Shown in pieces: positions 34,371 through 48,187 of a stretch of 64,000 nt of DNA; position 1 is the stretch's first letter, and the number at the start of each line of letters is the position of its first letter. Under the pieces are notes generated by a model, which searched no databases, was not told the origin of the DNA, and saw only the letters and a program-made list of their open reading frames with translations. This stretch comes from Plectrocnemia conspersa (taxonomy: Eukaryota; Arthropoda; Insecta; Trichoptera; Polycentropodidae). The translations under genes and the position numbers were made by a program. The stretch lies in NCBI GenBank assembly GCA_009617715.1, contig VTFK01000026.1:1798001-1862000 (forward strand). Reading direction: 5' to 3'.

Positions 34371-35928
34371 TAAAATCAGAAAAAAGATTTTTTATATACA
34401 AATATAATAAATCTGAAAAATTGTCGAGAAATTGGGATCATCTTCATATTTCTCGAGAAATGGAAAACGCTATAAATAATAAGGCGCTTGAGACTCGACG
34501 GAGAAATTATAAATAGAATTTGATAAACATATATAACGGCTTTCTTGTAGATTTGCTGCAACCTTCCATTTTGTATTGTAAGCTTTGTTTGACACTTGTG
34601 AGAAATACTACATTTTATAATTTCATCGGTATTCTTTGTTTTTAATGTTTTTTTTTCTTCTATATATTATATATTCGCAACTTATTATACATTCCCAAAA
34701 TATTATATATTCTTTCCTCCTCATACTTGGATATCATACGAGTTGCCATAAATATTGTTTTTGTTAATGATATTTAAGTTTAACAAGTTCTGACAAATCT
34801 ATATTTGTCAGTTTTGTCAGAACTGTTTAAAATGTAGGTATTTATTTTATATATACACGTTGAAATATATCATCCCGGATACTTTTGGCCATTCCTTACC
34901 ACATATATGTAGACGCTATTGCCGTCACTCGAATTCTAGCCCCATGGATAACGCAAAATCTGTCACAAGCATAATATATATTAAGCACTGTAGTAAGCTG
35001 CGCTCACATGTATATTACGACACACATACTAACACAACCCCCCACTCGTACATTAAACACGTAACAGTTAAGGCTTTAATGCCCCGTCGTAACCGTCAAA
35101 TCTGCCATAGTTACCGTATAACATCATAACGCTGATCGAGATGCCTAATTCAAAATTGTCTCGTAAAACGGCAAATAATTTCCACAGATTGAATGCTGAA
35201 TTATTAATTAGATCGGGGACTCGCGAAAGATATTGGCATTGGCGCAACGTGACCCGGTTCGATCCGTTCACGGTCCGCTTGCAGCTAGATAATGTGATTT
35301 CAAAGAAAGCAAATATGAGCTCGAAGTTGAACCAAGCGGGGGCTAAAGTTTACATCGAATCGTGCTAAGAACATAGTGTTTGTCTAATCGGAAACGTTCG
35401 GTGACTTGTTGCCAATCGGGGCCTGAAATTGGCTGCTGACTTTTACTGATTATGAGCAGTGGCCCGGGATCAAATCGGATAATCTCTGATTAATTTCGCT
35501 CTCGATTAACGACATTTACGACAAATCGTTAAGCATTAAGACTCATGGCGAATGTTTCAAGTTAACGATAAAATTATGAGATTTTAGTCAATGAATGGTA
35601 ATTGGCAATTCTGTATTTTTTTATAATAGGATTCAATGAATAACTTATATCTTAATTGCGCTTGGATTTATTTCCAAGTTGTCTAATTTCTTCCACCTTC
35701 GCAAGAAATTTAAAATATTTTTTAATGTTGTTTTTTGCAAACTTAATTGGATTCTTAAATTTATATATAAATTTCACGGTATAATATTTGTTTGCACAAA
35801 AATAAAACAACTGGATTTAAATGTAAAATTACTAGCTGACTTGATCGTTTATTTTATTATTAAATATTATTTTTTGCTAATATTTATAGTATATTTTTAG
35901 CTCATTAAAAGCTACGTTTTAAGCTCCA
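34371..35928. other. AT-rich DNA and a GC-richer block at 34.9-35.6 kb
   Basis: 34778-34831 has TTTAACAAGTTCTGACAAA paired imperfectly with TTTTGTCAGAACTGTTTAAA, with a third TTTGTCAG between. 34860-35560 is less AT-rich; 35210-35290 contains CCCGGTTCGATCC, a perfect B-box match but without a partner A box at the right distance. 35450-35560 has several TAAT cores (CTGATTAATTTC, CGATTAACGAC). No coding frame is convincing. Confidence 0.35.
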
Positions 35929-36450
35929 CATGGGGACTTCAACCACTTGCACAACTTTTTATCGAACTACCGAACTACTTTCACTCGAACTACCATTCGA
36001 ATAAACAATCATAGAGATCAACCCATCTAGCAAGTGGGAGAATACACAGTATATTAACACAGCAACGGAAAAGAGATGTCGTGACCGAATAATTGCGTTG
36101 ATATTCAGTAATATTGCACGGATAGCTTAACGGCACATCCGACGTGCGCTAGACAATACATTTTACTCAGAGAACATTACTATTGTTCTTCGACTCTTTG
36201 TTACCGATCGCCGAAGTGGCCATCGTGTGAACATATTTCGGATGCAATTGGCTCGCAAACAACCTCAAATGCCCCAACCTCATACAAATCACAGCCGTCA
36301 ATAATACAACTCTATATGCCAGCAAAGATTATCTAGCTTCCAGGACCTGCCATTACAACTCCACCGCCCAATAGCGGCAACTACATTTCTCTATATAAGT
36401 GGTAATTTATATATGTTTATAAAATAAACTGCCACTAACAATAAGTCACA
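35929..36450 (+). other. C-rich block, possible solo LTR or retroposed fragment
   Basis: The plus strand is strikingly C-rich and G-poor (for example CCCCAACCTCATACAAATC), unlike its flanks. Near the 3' side, CTATATAAGTGG is followed about 30 bases later by AAATAAACTGCC, a TATA box to polyadenylation signal spacing seen in insect LTRs. No clean TG...CA ends with a target duplication were found. Confidence 0.25.
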
Positions 36451-38879
36451 TCTCTTTGACCTTAAACCACAAATTTAGATAAAAATCTAAAATCCAAGTC
36501 TTTCAAGTGTTAGCCATCGATTTAAACGACTGATCTGTCGTGCTGATAAAAATGATTTTTCTTCACTGCATCTATAATTTTCTCAAAGCTCCACCAAAAA
36601 TTTTCAGTTGTGTTGGGCAACTTTAATACAAGTCTATCTTTAATAGATTCTTATATTACATTATTTGATCACCGTGCAATATTCCCATCGATGAGAAATT
36701 ATATCATATTTGCTCTATAGTTGCAATTTATATGGCTTTTGCTGTAATATTTATTGATACAACTTAGATTGATTTTTAAGCAGTATTATAATCAATATGC
36801 TCTATTTTCAGTCAAGTATTTATTTTCAATAAAATATTAATTTCGAAGTGGAAAAAAGACACGGTAAGCTCACTGGCAACGGTAGCGCAGATTGGAAAGC
36901 GTTCTCTGGCTAATGAATATATTTGAATGGCAATGGCAGTGCGGATCAACTCGGCACCAATTTATCTCTCGGCTATGAAGAAATCCCTCCTCCCGGCGAA
37001 GATTTTCAATACGAAAACTTGGACGGGGAATATTTAAACTCGTATCCACGTCGTGGAAAGACTGGATGAAATATCGCGGTCGGCAGTATCGGGCCGGATG
37101 GAATTGTTCCGCGGAGCGACCGACGCGATAATTTTATTTCACAAAATATATCACCTGAATATCGGGAATCTATTGTGCTGCGAATATATCAATTCGGATG
37201 TTATCCTATTGTGTGAAAATTTTGCTTGGAAAAATAGTAAATATTACTGAAGTAATCGATAAGTTTGTGGAGTTTTTTTTAAATTTACTATTGCTATGGA
37301 TTGGAATTGAAAATTTGATGTTGACTAAACTCAAATTTTTATAAAGTGAAACTTTTAAATTTTAATAATTTATTACAAAATGTCAACTTTCGAAGACATT
37401 ATAAGCTATCATTAAATTTATTCATCTGGACATATGTTATAGGAGTGCTGTCAGATTTTTTTTTCTATATGTTATAATTTGCTTCAATGAAACGTAATAT
37501 TTTCAATTGCAGAAAAATCTTTAAAGCGGTCGAAAGTAATATATAGATGTGCTTAATCTTTTTCTAAACTGGGTAAAATATCAAAACAAAGTCAGACCGG
37601 CAGTACATGACTTTGGATTTCACTAATAAAACTACCCTAAACATTCAGTTAAATATATACTTTACATATAATTAAATTTAATATGTTCATAAATTACTGG
37701 CCAATTTTGTAAGCTAGGTAGAGAAATACTACAACAGTACACTGTGTTGATTTTTAGTATCACTACGTAGCAGTGTAAAAATTAAATTAATAAAATCGTT
37801 AATCCTACAACATAAAAATATCAAATGATATATATATTGTGTTTTGATTTAGAAGTTTCGTTACGGAAATAATGGAGCACTATTAATAAAAGGTGTGCGA
37901 TTTATTGTTCAGGCACTATAAGTGTATGTCTAGAATAATGATTTATTAGCATTTTTGGTCTGGGAGCAATATAGATGTTGAGAATAAACTATACACAGGA
38001 ATTTAATGATTATGTGTTATGAATAGTATTAGAACAACATCATTATTTAACAAAATATAAATTAGCCGAGAAGCTCCAATTAACATATACAAATGTACAT
38101 TAGAATCTGCTAAAGATTAATTTATTGTCTAAACTGGGTCATTGGATTACTCACAAATTATCAATCAATGCCATTTTACATCTCAACTTTTATGGGAAAA
38201 TTGACCAGTTTCAATATAATTGGTAATGAATTCTGTATACAAATAATAACAGACAAAGACAATTTGTTTGTTGCTACTAGCTCATTGTATCCACAATTGG
38301 ACCGGAAAAAGTTAACATTGCTTAATAGAAAAGGTTGCTAAAGACGTTCTATAAAAAAAAACAGTAAAAATATATCCATCATATTCTATTGCTCAGATTG
38401 TTTTTTTTCGCAGTCTAAAATCACAGAAATTGTTGTCTGAAGGGAGCTTAATTTATTTATTGTATATATTGCTAAAAATCTTTGCTAGTGTGGGACCTTC
38501 TTATTAAAAATATTTATAAAAGCAATTTTATTTATTTTTGAAGCACATTTGAATGAAATATTTGATGCATATAACAACATTATTAAAATTACAAAAAAAT
38601 ACATAATTAATTGTTACTAATAATATAAATATGTATGTAACAACACAATATAGTAAAAGTTTTAGATATTTAACTGTCTTAGTATTGCAACAAAAACAGA
38701 ATTTGTAAATGTATATTTTTAGTACAGTTTTATATTATTATCCATTTCATAAAAGTGTGTTTTTAGAACAAAAAAATATAAGTACAAGGTAAAGGTAATA
38801 TTTTTTTAATATCAAAAAATTTAGAATATAGTGCTGTTTATATTTCTTCTACAATCTGTTTTATATAGACAATTAGCAG
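36451..38879. other. Non-coding DNA with a GC-richer block at 36.85-37.23 kb
   Basis: 36850-37230 is clearly GC-richer (TATCTCTCGGCTATGAAG, TCCTCCCGGCGAAG) with a 65-codon frame of no known type; it includes GGTAGCGCAGATTGG, an A-box-like sequence lacking a B box. Around 38160-38340 the plus strand has IGNEFCIQIITDKDNLFVAT, weakly like a LINE endonuclease segment. The remainder is AT-rich. Confidence 0.3.
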
Positions 38880-39420
38880 GATGAGTGATATAAATCTGGC
38901 TTGTGGGCTTTTTTGGCTTTTTTTACTAGTAATCAGATTTTATCATTAGCAATTATTAGTTATGGTTATAGGCCAGTTCTTGTAATTTTTAAATTCTTCA
39001 GCCACGTCTGATTTCTGCTAAAGTTTTCCTGTAACATTCTTAAAGTAATGACCGGGTTGTCATCCAATGCTAAAACCGCTCTATCAAATGTAACCACTAG
39101 AAAAGAGTAATTCATTCTTCCCTATTCTTAACTAAAAATGGCGATTGGTGATGAGTACTTTGAAGAAGTAATGAGGAAAGTTCATTTTTTTATATAATAA
39201 TGTCCAAAAATGCTGCAGTACAGTATCGTTTTTTACTGATTTTCAAATATTTTATTAACGATTCTGCGCACCTTGTTTAGTAGTTAAGTGATTCTCCCTA
39301 AATATCTAAATTGATTTATAATTTAATATTGGCTTTAAATTTTAAAAGAGCAGTTTTTCAAGACTTGATTGGTCGATAGAATTCTGGTTTATCTGCATCC
39401 TTTACCAAATTTCCAATTAA
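38880..39420 (-). mobile_element. Jockey-type LINE reverse-transcriptase relic
   Basis: Reading down the minus strand, the motifs occur in the correct Jockey RT order: DKPEFYRPI (about 39405), KKRYCTAAFLDI (about 39225), MNFPHYFFKVLITNRHF (about 39165), then a 50-codon open run with TFDRAVLALDDNPVITL and LQENFSRNQTWLKNLKIT (39115-38970), matching the FADDTAVLA-x-D-x-P ... LQ-x-x-x-x-x-IQ-x-WLKKWRIK region. The catalytic FADD box has become TFDR. Intervening stops show it is dead; both ends are missing. Confidence 0.85.
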
Positions 39421-42400
39421 TATATTTTGTACATATGTGTGTATTTATTTTTAATTCTAAAATTTTCATAAAAGTATTTAATTTTATTATTACTTATTAT
39501 GAATTCTAGACGTAAATATAAACTTTATATAACGAAGTAAGATATACGAATTTTACTGATATGTTATATTTAATGTATTTTATTTTGTACTAAGAAAACA
39601 TTTTTATTAAATATAACATTATTCGGATATAGTTTAGTTCTCGCACAATGTAACAAAAGTACTATAATATAAATAAAATTGTATGCGAAGTGGAAAGTTT
39701 CAGTGGTCCCAAGTGACAATTTTTATCAAGTTCTCTCGTTTCCTCCGTACAATATATAATACAATAAAGAACTCAGATATTTATAGTGTAATACCGTAAA
39801 ACGTAATTGATAATATTTAATTATAAGAGCAATTAGAATAAGCGCGGTTCGTTAAGCATTATTTGTTAACATCTGAGAGAACAAAGGTCTGAAATTCTAT
39901 ACGGTGCTCTCATTTCTGGCTTTCATTAATAATGTAATTTGAGAACGAGATGTGCAGTTCTATTATGATGCATCGCTTTCAATAAAATATGATATATATT
40001 TATAATGGAAATGCTTTTTATGTTGTGTAAAAACAATTTTAATAAGGTAATGATGGAGCTTTAAGATCAGTACTTATATTATACATGCTGTGGTAAATAC
40101 GCTAGTGGTCGTTATCTTAACTCGTTGTTAGTGTTTCAAAATGGAAAGATCTGTGCAAACTTTGAGAAACGCTGCACTTTACTAATACTAGCTTTGAATG
40201 GGATGTTAAATTTAATTAAATGTTTATTGACATTTTTAGTCAGAGTTTTTATTTCAATGTAAATGCTTCAGATCAGTTTTAAATCGGCATTTTATTTTTT
40301 TTAATTCAATAACAAATATATTATTAATATATAAATTTATTTTTTTAAACAATTTCTAGATATTTCTAATTATTTACTATTAATTTCTACTGCAGTTAAA
40401 TAAAGCTATGAGCACAAAGAGAATACGTTATTCAAACCCGCAATTATGAAAGTGGTCTAGAGTGGCGCTCTGAGATTATCTTCATATTTCCATGGCTGGA
40501 AAATGCTAAAGAGTCCGGTCAAGGGTGAAGTGTTTTAAAACTTAATTTTCTAGCAAGTTAACAACAATGCGAATAGTTAATCATATCACGAAAACCTTAA
40601 AGCTTTGAACTTTTCATACTGATAAGCGCTCTAACCGGATTTTCTCACCGTTGCATTGTTTCATCGCACACACAAGTATGTAAGGGTGAGTCTAAAAGTA
40701 TCTAGCTCAATATTTTAATACACAAATAATTCAGAACTATTAATTATTTAATGATTCATATAAGGAATGACTTACAACTTAATGAAATTTCCAAAATAAT
40801 TTCCAATTTGAATTTAGTTGTATATAAATACTAATAATCACAAGAGGGTATAAAAAGAGACAATTAAAAAAGGATGATTTATAAATCAATTAATCAAAAT
40901 TAATAAGAACTTTAAAGGCTAATGAAAAGACACGCAATAATATATTGACGTAACTAGAAAACATAATATAATAAGTTAATGTAAAATTAAGGGTGTGTTA
41001 AAAATAATAATAAAAGATTTTATTATATCTGGGACGGATACTTTTGGATCTACTTAGTACTTACGTATATATAAGCATATAAAGAATTAAACAGGAAACT
41101 TGTTGAAAACTGAAAGTTTGCCATGTTCATATATCAAGGAGGATTTCAGAGAGATGCAGTTTTACTCGGAGAGTTTATAAAAATATAATAGTTTTGGTTT
41201 GCATTTTAAAATTTTAATATACTGTTAGTATTTTGTGTAGTTTATTATACTTGGCCAGATTTATATCACAAAATTGTACTAAACCATTTATTGTGTGATT
41301 TCATATTAAAATGTAAATTTAATGGTCAATTGTATAGATTTTTAATCGCGCATTGCAGTCAATGAATAAGCTAAATATTTCAATACGGTCTGATTACCAT
41401 GAAAATTAAAATTACTTTCCGTAATCCGACACGGTCAAGTGGGCGATATCAAAATTTAATTAGACGAAAGCTCTATTTATCCTCTGTGCATTGAACGCTG
41501 ATATTTATTGATGAGATTATGTACTATCGCGTATTAAAATTGCATTTTATGCTTAACGCATCCATATTTATATATATCACACCTTCGATTATTTTTAATA
41601 TATACTATATCCATTGGGTCATTAACAGCTTCATTAAGGCTTCTTTAAGCTCTAGTTAATGTATATAAAAATGAATCTTCATAGTCTATATTATACATAT
41701 TTTTTGTTTCATATTTTCTCTTAAGACTATCCAAATATCTCTTGAAACTGTTGAGAAGATTTTTCACAGAAATTGACAATGTTTTGCATCCATTACTATA
41801 TGTCTAATTTCAATTTAATATACATATTTTATTTTAATTAATGGATAAGAATCCTAGATTTCCTTAAAATTTCATGAAAACCATTTTACAAACATAAATC
41901 ATACAAATAAATATTAAAATAAACAATTATGGTCACACCTAAAATAGACGAGTAATAAATATTTTTGTGGTTGAAAATTTCTTTATTCTTCGTTAAAGAG
42001 TCATTGTTATTGCCGCGACGGGCAAGAATAAGGGACGCGATCACGACTCTCTCTAGTCGAGACAACGACCCTAAGTAATTGAAAAATGTGCTTCACTTAA
42101 AAGCTACACGGGAATAAAATAAATTATATCCTTACGATACTAGAAAAAAGGCACTAAGATTTAAATACAGATACAACCCGTACTCCTTTCTGTAAATATA
42201 TCTTGGATTTTTTTTAAATTCTTTTTGACGACAAGTATTTTGCTTCTGATGGACCCTAGATAATCATTTGAATAAATTTGGATAGATCCAAATCAAAATG
42301 AATGTAATTAGATGTCAGTTAAAACTAATAATGTACATATAAAATTGAGCGTCAAAATTACTTCGTCCGTTATTATTTTTCTTATTAAAAATGATTGATG

Positions 42401-44594
42401 AATTAATATCGTAATATTTGAATTCTCACACCTGCCGATTTAATTTCTCCTTTATATGTCAAGTATGCCTAGGTAGTATTTTTGATTACATGTTACTGAT
42501 GTACGTTTATGGATTGCTTTGCGGTTCAATTGATGAATTGAATAACGGTCCCATTGATAAACCCAACAATCATATTAAAAATATTCATCGATAAGGTTGG
42601 TTTTTGAATTTTACTGATTTTTACATTAATTACGAATTCTATTGCAACACACTCGAAAAAACTAAGCTTGATTAAAATGACTAATTGATATTTAATAAAT
42701 ATTATTTGTTAGTATTCCCTAGCACGAAACCATTGGTGTAAGTTATGTAATATTGATCTTATTGGTTTACAGTCTTTGATTCCAGTCTCGCTACTTAGAA
42801 GTTGTTGATTGTGTTGACCTCATTGTGATGCATTAGGCTAAAGCCACATTACAACAAAAGACATTTCAATTATTTTATTCTCATCTATTAATTCCATATT
42901 AAATTATTTTTTAAAAAGGTTTAAATAGCTTTTAATTTTTTTTAACTCACTAAATTACGTTTATTATTATGTATCAATATAATCTATTATATGAATATAA
43001 CAATAATATGCAAATTTAAACTATAAAAGCTTTTCTCCCCTCATAATGTTTTTTTTTCATCTTTGACTATTCAACTAAAATAAATATATAAAAAAATGTA
43101 ATTTCCTGCAAACAATTCCGTAGTCAAAACGATAATTAGCATGCAAATTTTACATAAATATTTGCTCATTCCAAAAATGCATTTTGTGTATTTGTATAAG
43201 CAAATACGAAACGTGTCCAATGTTGCAAAAGAGCTTTTTGCGTTTTCTGCGTGAAAGCCATTTGGACTGTTTAATTTGCATAAAAATATAAATTAAAAGA
43301 AAATAATATACACTATGTATAATAATTATTACTTTAATACTGCATATACCATATACCTTTACTAATCAAATTTGCCTTATCGGTTATCGCAGTGTTTAAT
43401 AAAGCGAAATAATCGCCGTCGACGATGAGATAATTGGGTTTAAAATTAAAATGTTTTTCGCAAAAATTTCATGTTTGCAAGAAATATTTTTTTTTTTATA
43501 AAAACTCTTAAACTATCTATAAATATAAATGGACCCTTCTCATTTATTTATCGTAAAAAAAAATTCACGCAGTCCAACCACTTCGATCTAGGTCTATCAA
43601 TTTTCACTTTAATCTTTTCTATGCACTTTATCTTTTAATCAGCTATTTTTGCAATAAAAATACGCTTAATACTTTTTATTTTAGAACCAAAAGGATGTAG
43701 TTTTTTATTTTTATTATTTTTAATTTAACATCATTTGTATCTATAATCAGGTTTCTTAATAATGGAGTAATCATATTTATTTAATTATTAACGTGCGTGT
43801 AAGTAAATTTTCGAAGATTAATGTTGCGAACGTCGTAAAACGTAACGACTTTGTCGAGTGATCTTGACATAAAGGCCCCGCTACAATTTTTCCTTGCAAA
43901 TAATTGGATTTCCGCCCGAGAAATTTGAACACAAGGTACAAACATTGATTTTCAGAATTGAAAGTCAACACGTGGAAAATACATAATGTCGAACGGATTA
44001 TATTCGCTGGTGCGAATTTTGTGGTAATTTTAGAACTTAATTTTTTTAAAGAAATTCAATATGTATTACTTCTACATTATATAGTTGCGTTCATGTCATT
44101 TTTTAAATATATTTTTTGCTGTTTTTCCTTTCTGTCATTCAGAAAAAATTATATTATTAAATCTCACGTGAATGAATCGCCCATCAGCGGTTTATCAGGA
44201 CAGCTATAAATCAATTACATAATTTTCTCCTAAATCTTTCAGTCAATCTCTCCGTAATCAATTTATTGGGATGTTTCCCTAGTCTTTGTATTTCCATTTG
44301 TATTTTCCACTTTTTCCTTGACAATTTTCTCTTTGTGAATAACTAAGTTTAGCACATACCACGGAGCACCCAATATCACTTTTATTTAAAGCGTATCTGC
44401 CAGTCACATGAACAAGGAAAATATCACTACAATAATTAATAATGATTTCAATGAAGCCAGTAAAAAAATAAAAATCACTTCGATTTTATTGTTATTATTC
44501 TTAGACTTTCATTATAAGATAATAAAGAAACTCGTGAATTAACTTGTTGCTGATTTAAAAAAACATATTTTATTAAAAATATTCAAATTAGTAA
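39421..44594. other. Long AT-rich stretch
   Basis: Over 5 kb without any supported frame. Slightly GC-richer patches lie at 39840-39970, 40430-40690, 41990-42080 and 43780-44000; the last includes frames on both strands of 64-83 codons without recognisable content. No transposon ends recognised. Confidence 0.4.
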
Positions 44595-44800
44595 TCTAAG
44601 TAAAATAAAAAGGCGCTACAATTTTCTTCGTAGTAACGAAAGCTTTTGATAAAGTCTGCCATGATAGACTGAAATTAAAGCCATGCAACCTAAAACAAAC
44701 AGTTCAATAATAAAACCCCTAATCCTAGATCGATGCTTATAAGTGAGATATGAAGACGCAAATTGCGTCGGATAAATATTAGCTAGTCTCGTATTTTTGC
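44595..44800 (+). mobile_element. Jockey-type LINE reverse-transcriptase fragment
   Basis: VTKAFDKVCHDRLKLK (44626-44673) matches the conserved V-x-KAFDKVWH-x-x-L segment of non-LTR reverse transcriptases. About 75 bases on, VRYEDANCVG matches the VR-x-x-x-x-x-S segment that precedes the PQGSV box. Stops lie between them. Small, truncated and inactive. Confidence 0.75.
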
Positions 44801-46117
44801 ATCTATGCTATCTATAATATACATATCTTATATAAGCTAAATATTTTACTAAAATTAAGGCAACAGCTTGTCTAAATAAAGCTAATAAAATTAGCTAATC
44901 TCAATATATAAGTAAATTCTGAAACCAACATAAACGTATATAATTCATCTTAACTAGGGCTGTGCTAATTAATCAAACGTTTTATTATACAGCATTATGT
45001 AAAATAGTTGGCGCAAAGGATGTACCGCATGAATCTAGTTATTGTTCCAAATTTTTAAATAGCAATTTTGCAAAAAAATCTGAATTCTCAAAGAGAAATT
45101 CTTGAGAATCCTAGTTTCAACGTATTTAAAAATTAAGGAATTTAACCAATTGAAAGGATTTGAAATTTTATTGAGGACCACCTTAGCAACTAATAATTAT
45201 ATTCCAAGATAATAATATTAGTTCTGAAAAATGTAATCGCTCCAGTCCATTTAAAATACTCACATTGGCATCATTATTATATTTTCCTTGAAAAAATCCT
45301 TATACCTTAACTGTTAGAATAAATACATTGAAACTTTACAAATGCAAAGCAGTACTATACTAAAATAAATACAAATTAATTCCGCACACTATAAAGTGGT
45401 TTTATCGAACCTTAAATTCTCAAACAAAACACGACCCTGTTCGGAAACAATGCGTTCGCCATTATCATTCAGAACCGGACGTCAGTTGCGTAATAAGCTA
45501 GCATTCCCAGAATTTAGAAAATTGTCCGATATCCTCCGAATAACGTTCACGATCGGACAATACATGCGCGGATTATTATTTGCATGTTGTATATACGATT
45601 TCGACGTTTGCCACTAAGGTCCGAGTTAAATCGTCGGTGAAAAGCTCCGCTCCAGGTGTGTGAGGGGTTGATCGATACCATCCCGCACCCCTACCTACAA
45701 TCTCCAATTCAACCCCGTTAAATCCATTAAACTTTATTTTCAGTATAGAATGAGACGTTAAAGTCAATAATGACAAAAGTTTAAATGTCTTTTTCAGTTT
45801 TTACGGCGCGAACGGCATCGCCCCGTTTTTCCGTAAACACTATATTGACAGACGGAGAATCCCGTAACGAAACGGTTTTAACGACTATGTGCAGTACGTG
45901 TGTATGTGAACATATATAATATAATTGTGGGAACCATAGAAATTTATCAAACCGTTTAAACTTTTAATTACTACTTAAAAATAATATTGTATAACAAACA
46001 TAAGATAAATTTGTTTATTGGTATTAAAAAATAATACATATCATTGATGAAACTTGCTGTCAGATTTACTTTTAGTAATTGTAGCCTAGCTTTTTGCGCT
46101 ACTGGAATTTTTAGGTT
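44801..46117. other. AT-rich DNA and a GC-richer block at 45.4-45.9 kb
   Basis: 45390-45900 is GC-richer with CpG-containing runs (GAACCGGACGTCAG, TACGGCGCGAACGGCATCG) and 66-73 codon frames of no known type. The rest is AT-rich and featureless. Confidence 0.35.
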
Positions 46118-46582
46118 TGAGAACCCTAAGTGGTGATGATTTCGTAGCCAGTGAGACGCCTAGGGAATCTAGTTAAAGTTTTTATTAGATTCTATTACAA
46201 TTGCGTCAGACGATAAATGTCAAGATGTTTTCTCCGAGCGGTGGTGGAGAAGCTGGCGCAGAGATGATGTCCATGGGAGGTCGTCAAAGGTCTTGAAGGT
46301 GCCTGCAGCGAAAATATCTGGAGGCACTTCCTCTTGGAGCTAGGGAGTATCAGGTATTATTATCGCGTCTGCCAGGTGGGGTGAATCTGCTGGTCTCTTC
46401 GAGTATCTGCTTGTGATTGCCTTCTCCTCATTGGAGTCTAGGGCTGCAAACTTGCTGACCAATTACAAATATGCAGCAATCATCCAGCCAATCGCTGCAG
46501 TCGCTTTTTAGAACTGCAAAATATGTATACGCCTTTAGAAAGCGACATGGGAATTGTCCAAGGTCGTATTGAAATTGTTACA
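46118..46582. repeat. Dispersed repeat family A, copy 2
   Basis: Aligns with 12880-13377 in the same orientation over about 465 bp. Shared blocks include AACCCTAAG, TCTCCGAGCGGTGGTGG, CGCGTCTGCCAGG, TGCTGACCAATTACAA and ATCATCCAGCCAATCG. The plus strand can be bounded TGAGAACC ... GTTACA. Internal frames differ from copy 1. It has no partner in tandem, consistent with a solo insertion of a short or non-autonomous element. Confidence 0.8.
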
Positions 46583-48187
46583 CAATTACAATTAGTGATA
46601 TTAAAAAAATATAGCTATATTATCTAAATAAATAAATAAGATAAAATAATTTATAAATAATAATTTATACTTTATTAACTTTGTCTTGTAAAAATAAACA
46701 CACCTGAAGTGTATAGTGGCTTATTTTTAATTACATTATTAACAAATTCATTATTAAAATAATATGAAAAACAGTATATCGTGAATGTTAGTGATACCTA
46801 GCATTATATTTTTATAAAAAAACTTTATTATTATATTATTTTCTTGGAAAATAGTTTGCTTATGATTGCCCCTTTGATCTGGTATGTAATCTTGCATAAA
46901 ATAAATTTTACGCATGATAAATTTAATTTTTTTCAGTATTTTTTTATTATATGAGTATATGCACACCCATTTGTATATAACTTTTTGCCAGATATTATTT
47001 CTTGAGTTAATATTCTATATACAAACTACGCGAGTGTAATAAATAAGGATCAAACTAAAATATAATAACACAGCATAGTATTTCATATCGCGTCGCTAGT
47101 AACATCAGAGCACCACACATCTGTAACAGGCTTTGTCTCCGTTCAGCTTTATCACGACAAAGTATCACTTTTTTCCCCTTTCACATGTCGAAGCTCGCTA
47201 TTCTTGGGCGCTTGATATCACGTGTGGCAATTTTTTACTATCGTCCGGCAAGTTTGTCTCCCTGCCAACTTTCGTCGCATGTGCTGCAGTTACGACACTT
47301 GTACCCGCCTAAACTATTTCCACAAGCAAAAACTAAGAAAAGATCCACTTGACAATTTTCCGAGAAAACAGAATGAAAAGTCGGATTTTCCCTACGGTGC
47401 TGGATGCGCAATTTGCGCATATTGTTTGTTGCACTCGTCGAAACACGACCCAGAAACTGAGATGGGTGGAAATTCCCAGATGAGATAAATCTCTCCCCCC
47501 GAACGTTCGAAACGTCCTTTGAAAGTTGATCTGTGTAGACGGGTCAATTTCTAATCCAGATTTTATTTTCAACACAATGAAATATTGCTTTTTTATTTAC
47601 ATAATACTTATATGTCTAAACGCATTAATTTTAGATTTTTTGGTTGTTCGATAAACCATTTCGAAGAAGGTTTGATGAAGACAAGAGACCTATCCAAATA
47701 TTCAAATATTTAAATAAAAAATATATTTTCCTGTTTCTAATGGTTTGTTATTTTGATTTATGTCTGATTATTCGTTGATATATATACTACTAATATAGTT
47801 ACTAAGAACACAAAAATCTGACTAAATCTAAAATTATTATTGTGTATTATTACTATAGTGTTTGTGTATTTTAAAAACGCAACAAATCAATACTACCCAA
47901 TTAATCCCCCTATTTTTAGAAATTTATCTTATCTTTATGATATTTATAACAGCCATAACCATATCACCAAAAGTCGTCCAAAGTAATATGGATAAAAATA
48001 GACTTTGTAATTGCTGAAATTACATAAATTACTTATACTTTTGAGGTATTATATGCAGCTGTGGATTTTTTTAATAACTGGTAATAAAATATTTATTTTT
48101 AAATCATTACGAGCCATGTTTATTTTGAAATCTGACTGAAGCAAATTTTTAGTGAATATTTTTAGTTTAACATACCGAGTATTTGTC
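46583..48187. other. AT-rich DNA with a GC-richer block at 47.09-47.56 kb
   Basis: 47090-47560 has mixed composition, overlapping frames of 60-88 codons on both strands without known content, and the perfect palindrome ATGCGCAATTTGCGCAT at 47404-47420, whose TTGCGCAA-type halves resemble C/EBP or PAR bZIP sites. Flanking sequence is AT-rich. Confidence 0.35.

Noticed and set aside
35268..35280. Perfect tRNA B-box (GGTTCGATCC)
   Set aside because: No A box at the required distance and no cloverleaf; not a tRNA gene.
36883..36905. A-box-like TAGCGCAGATTGG
   Set aside because: No B box downstream within 60 bases.
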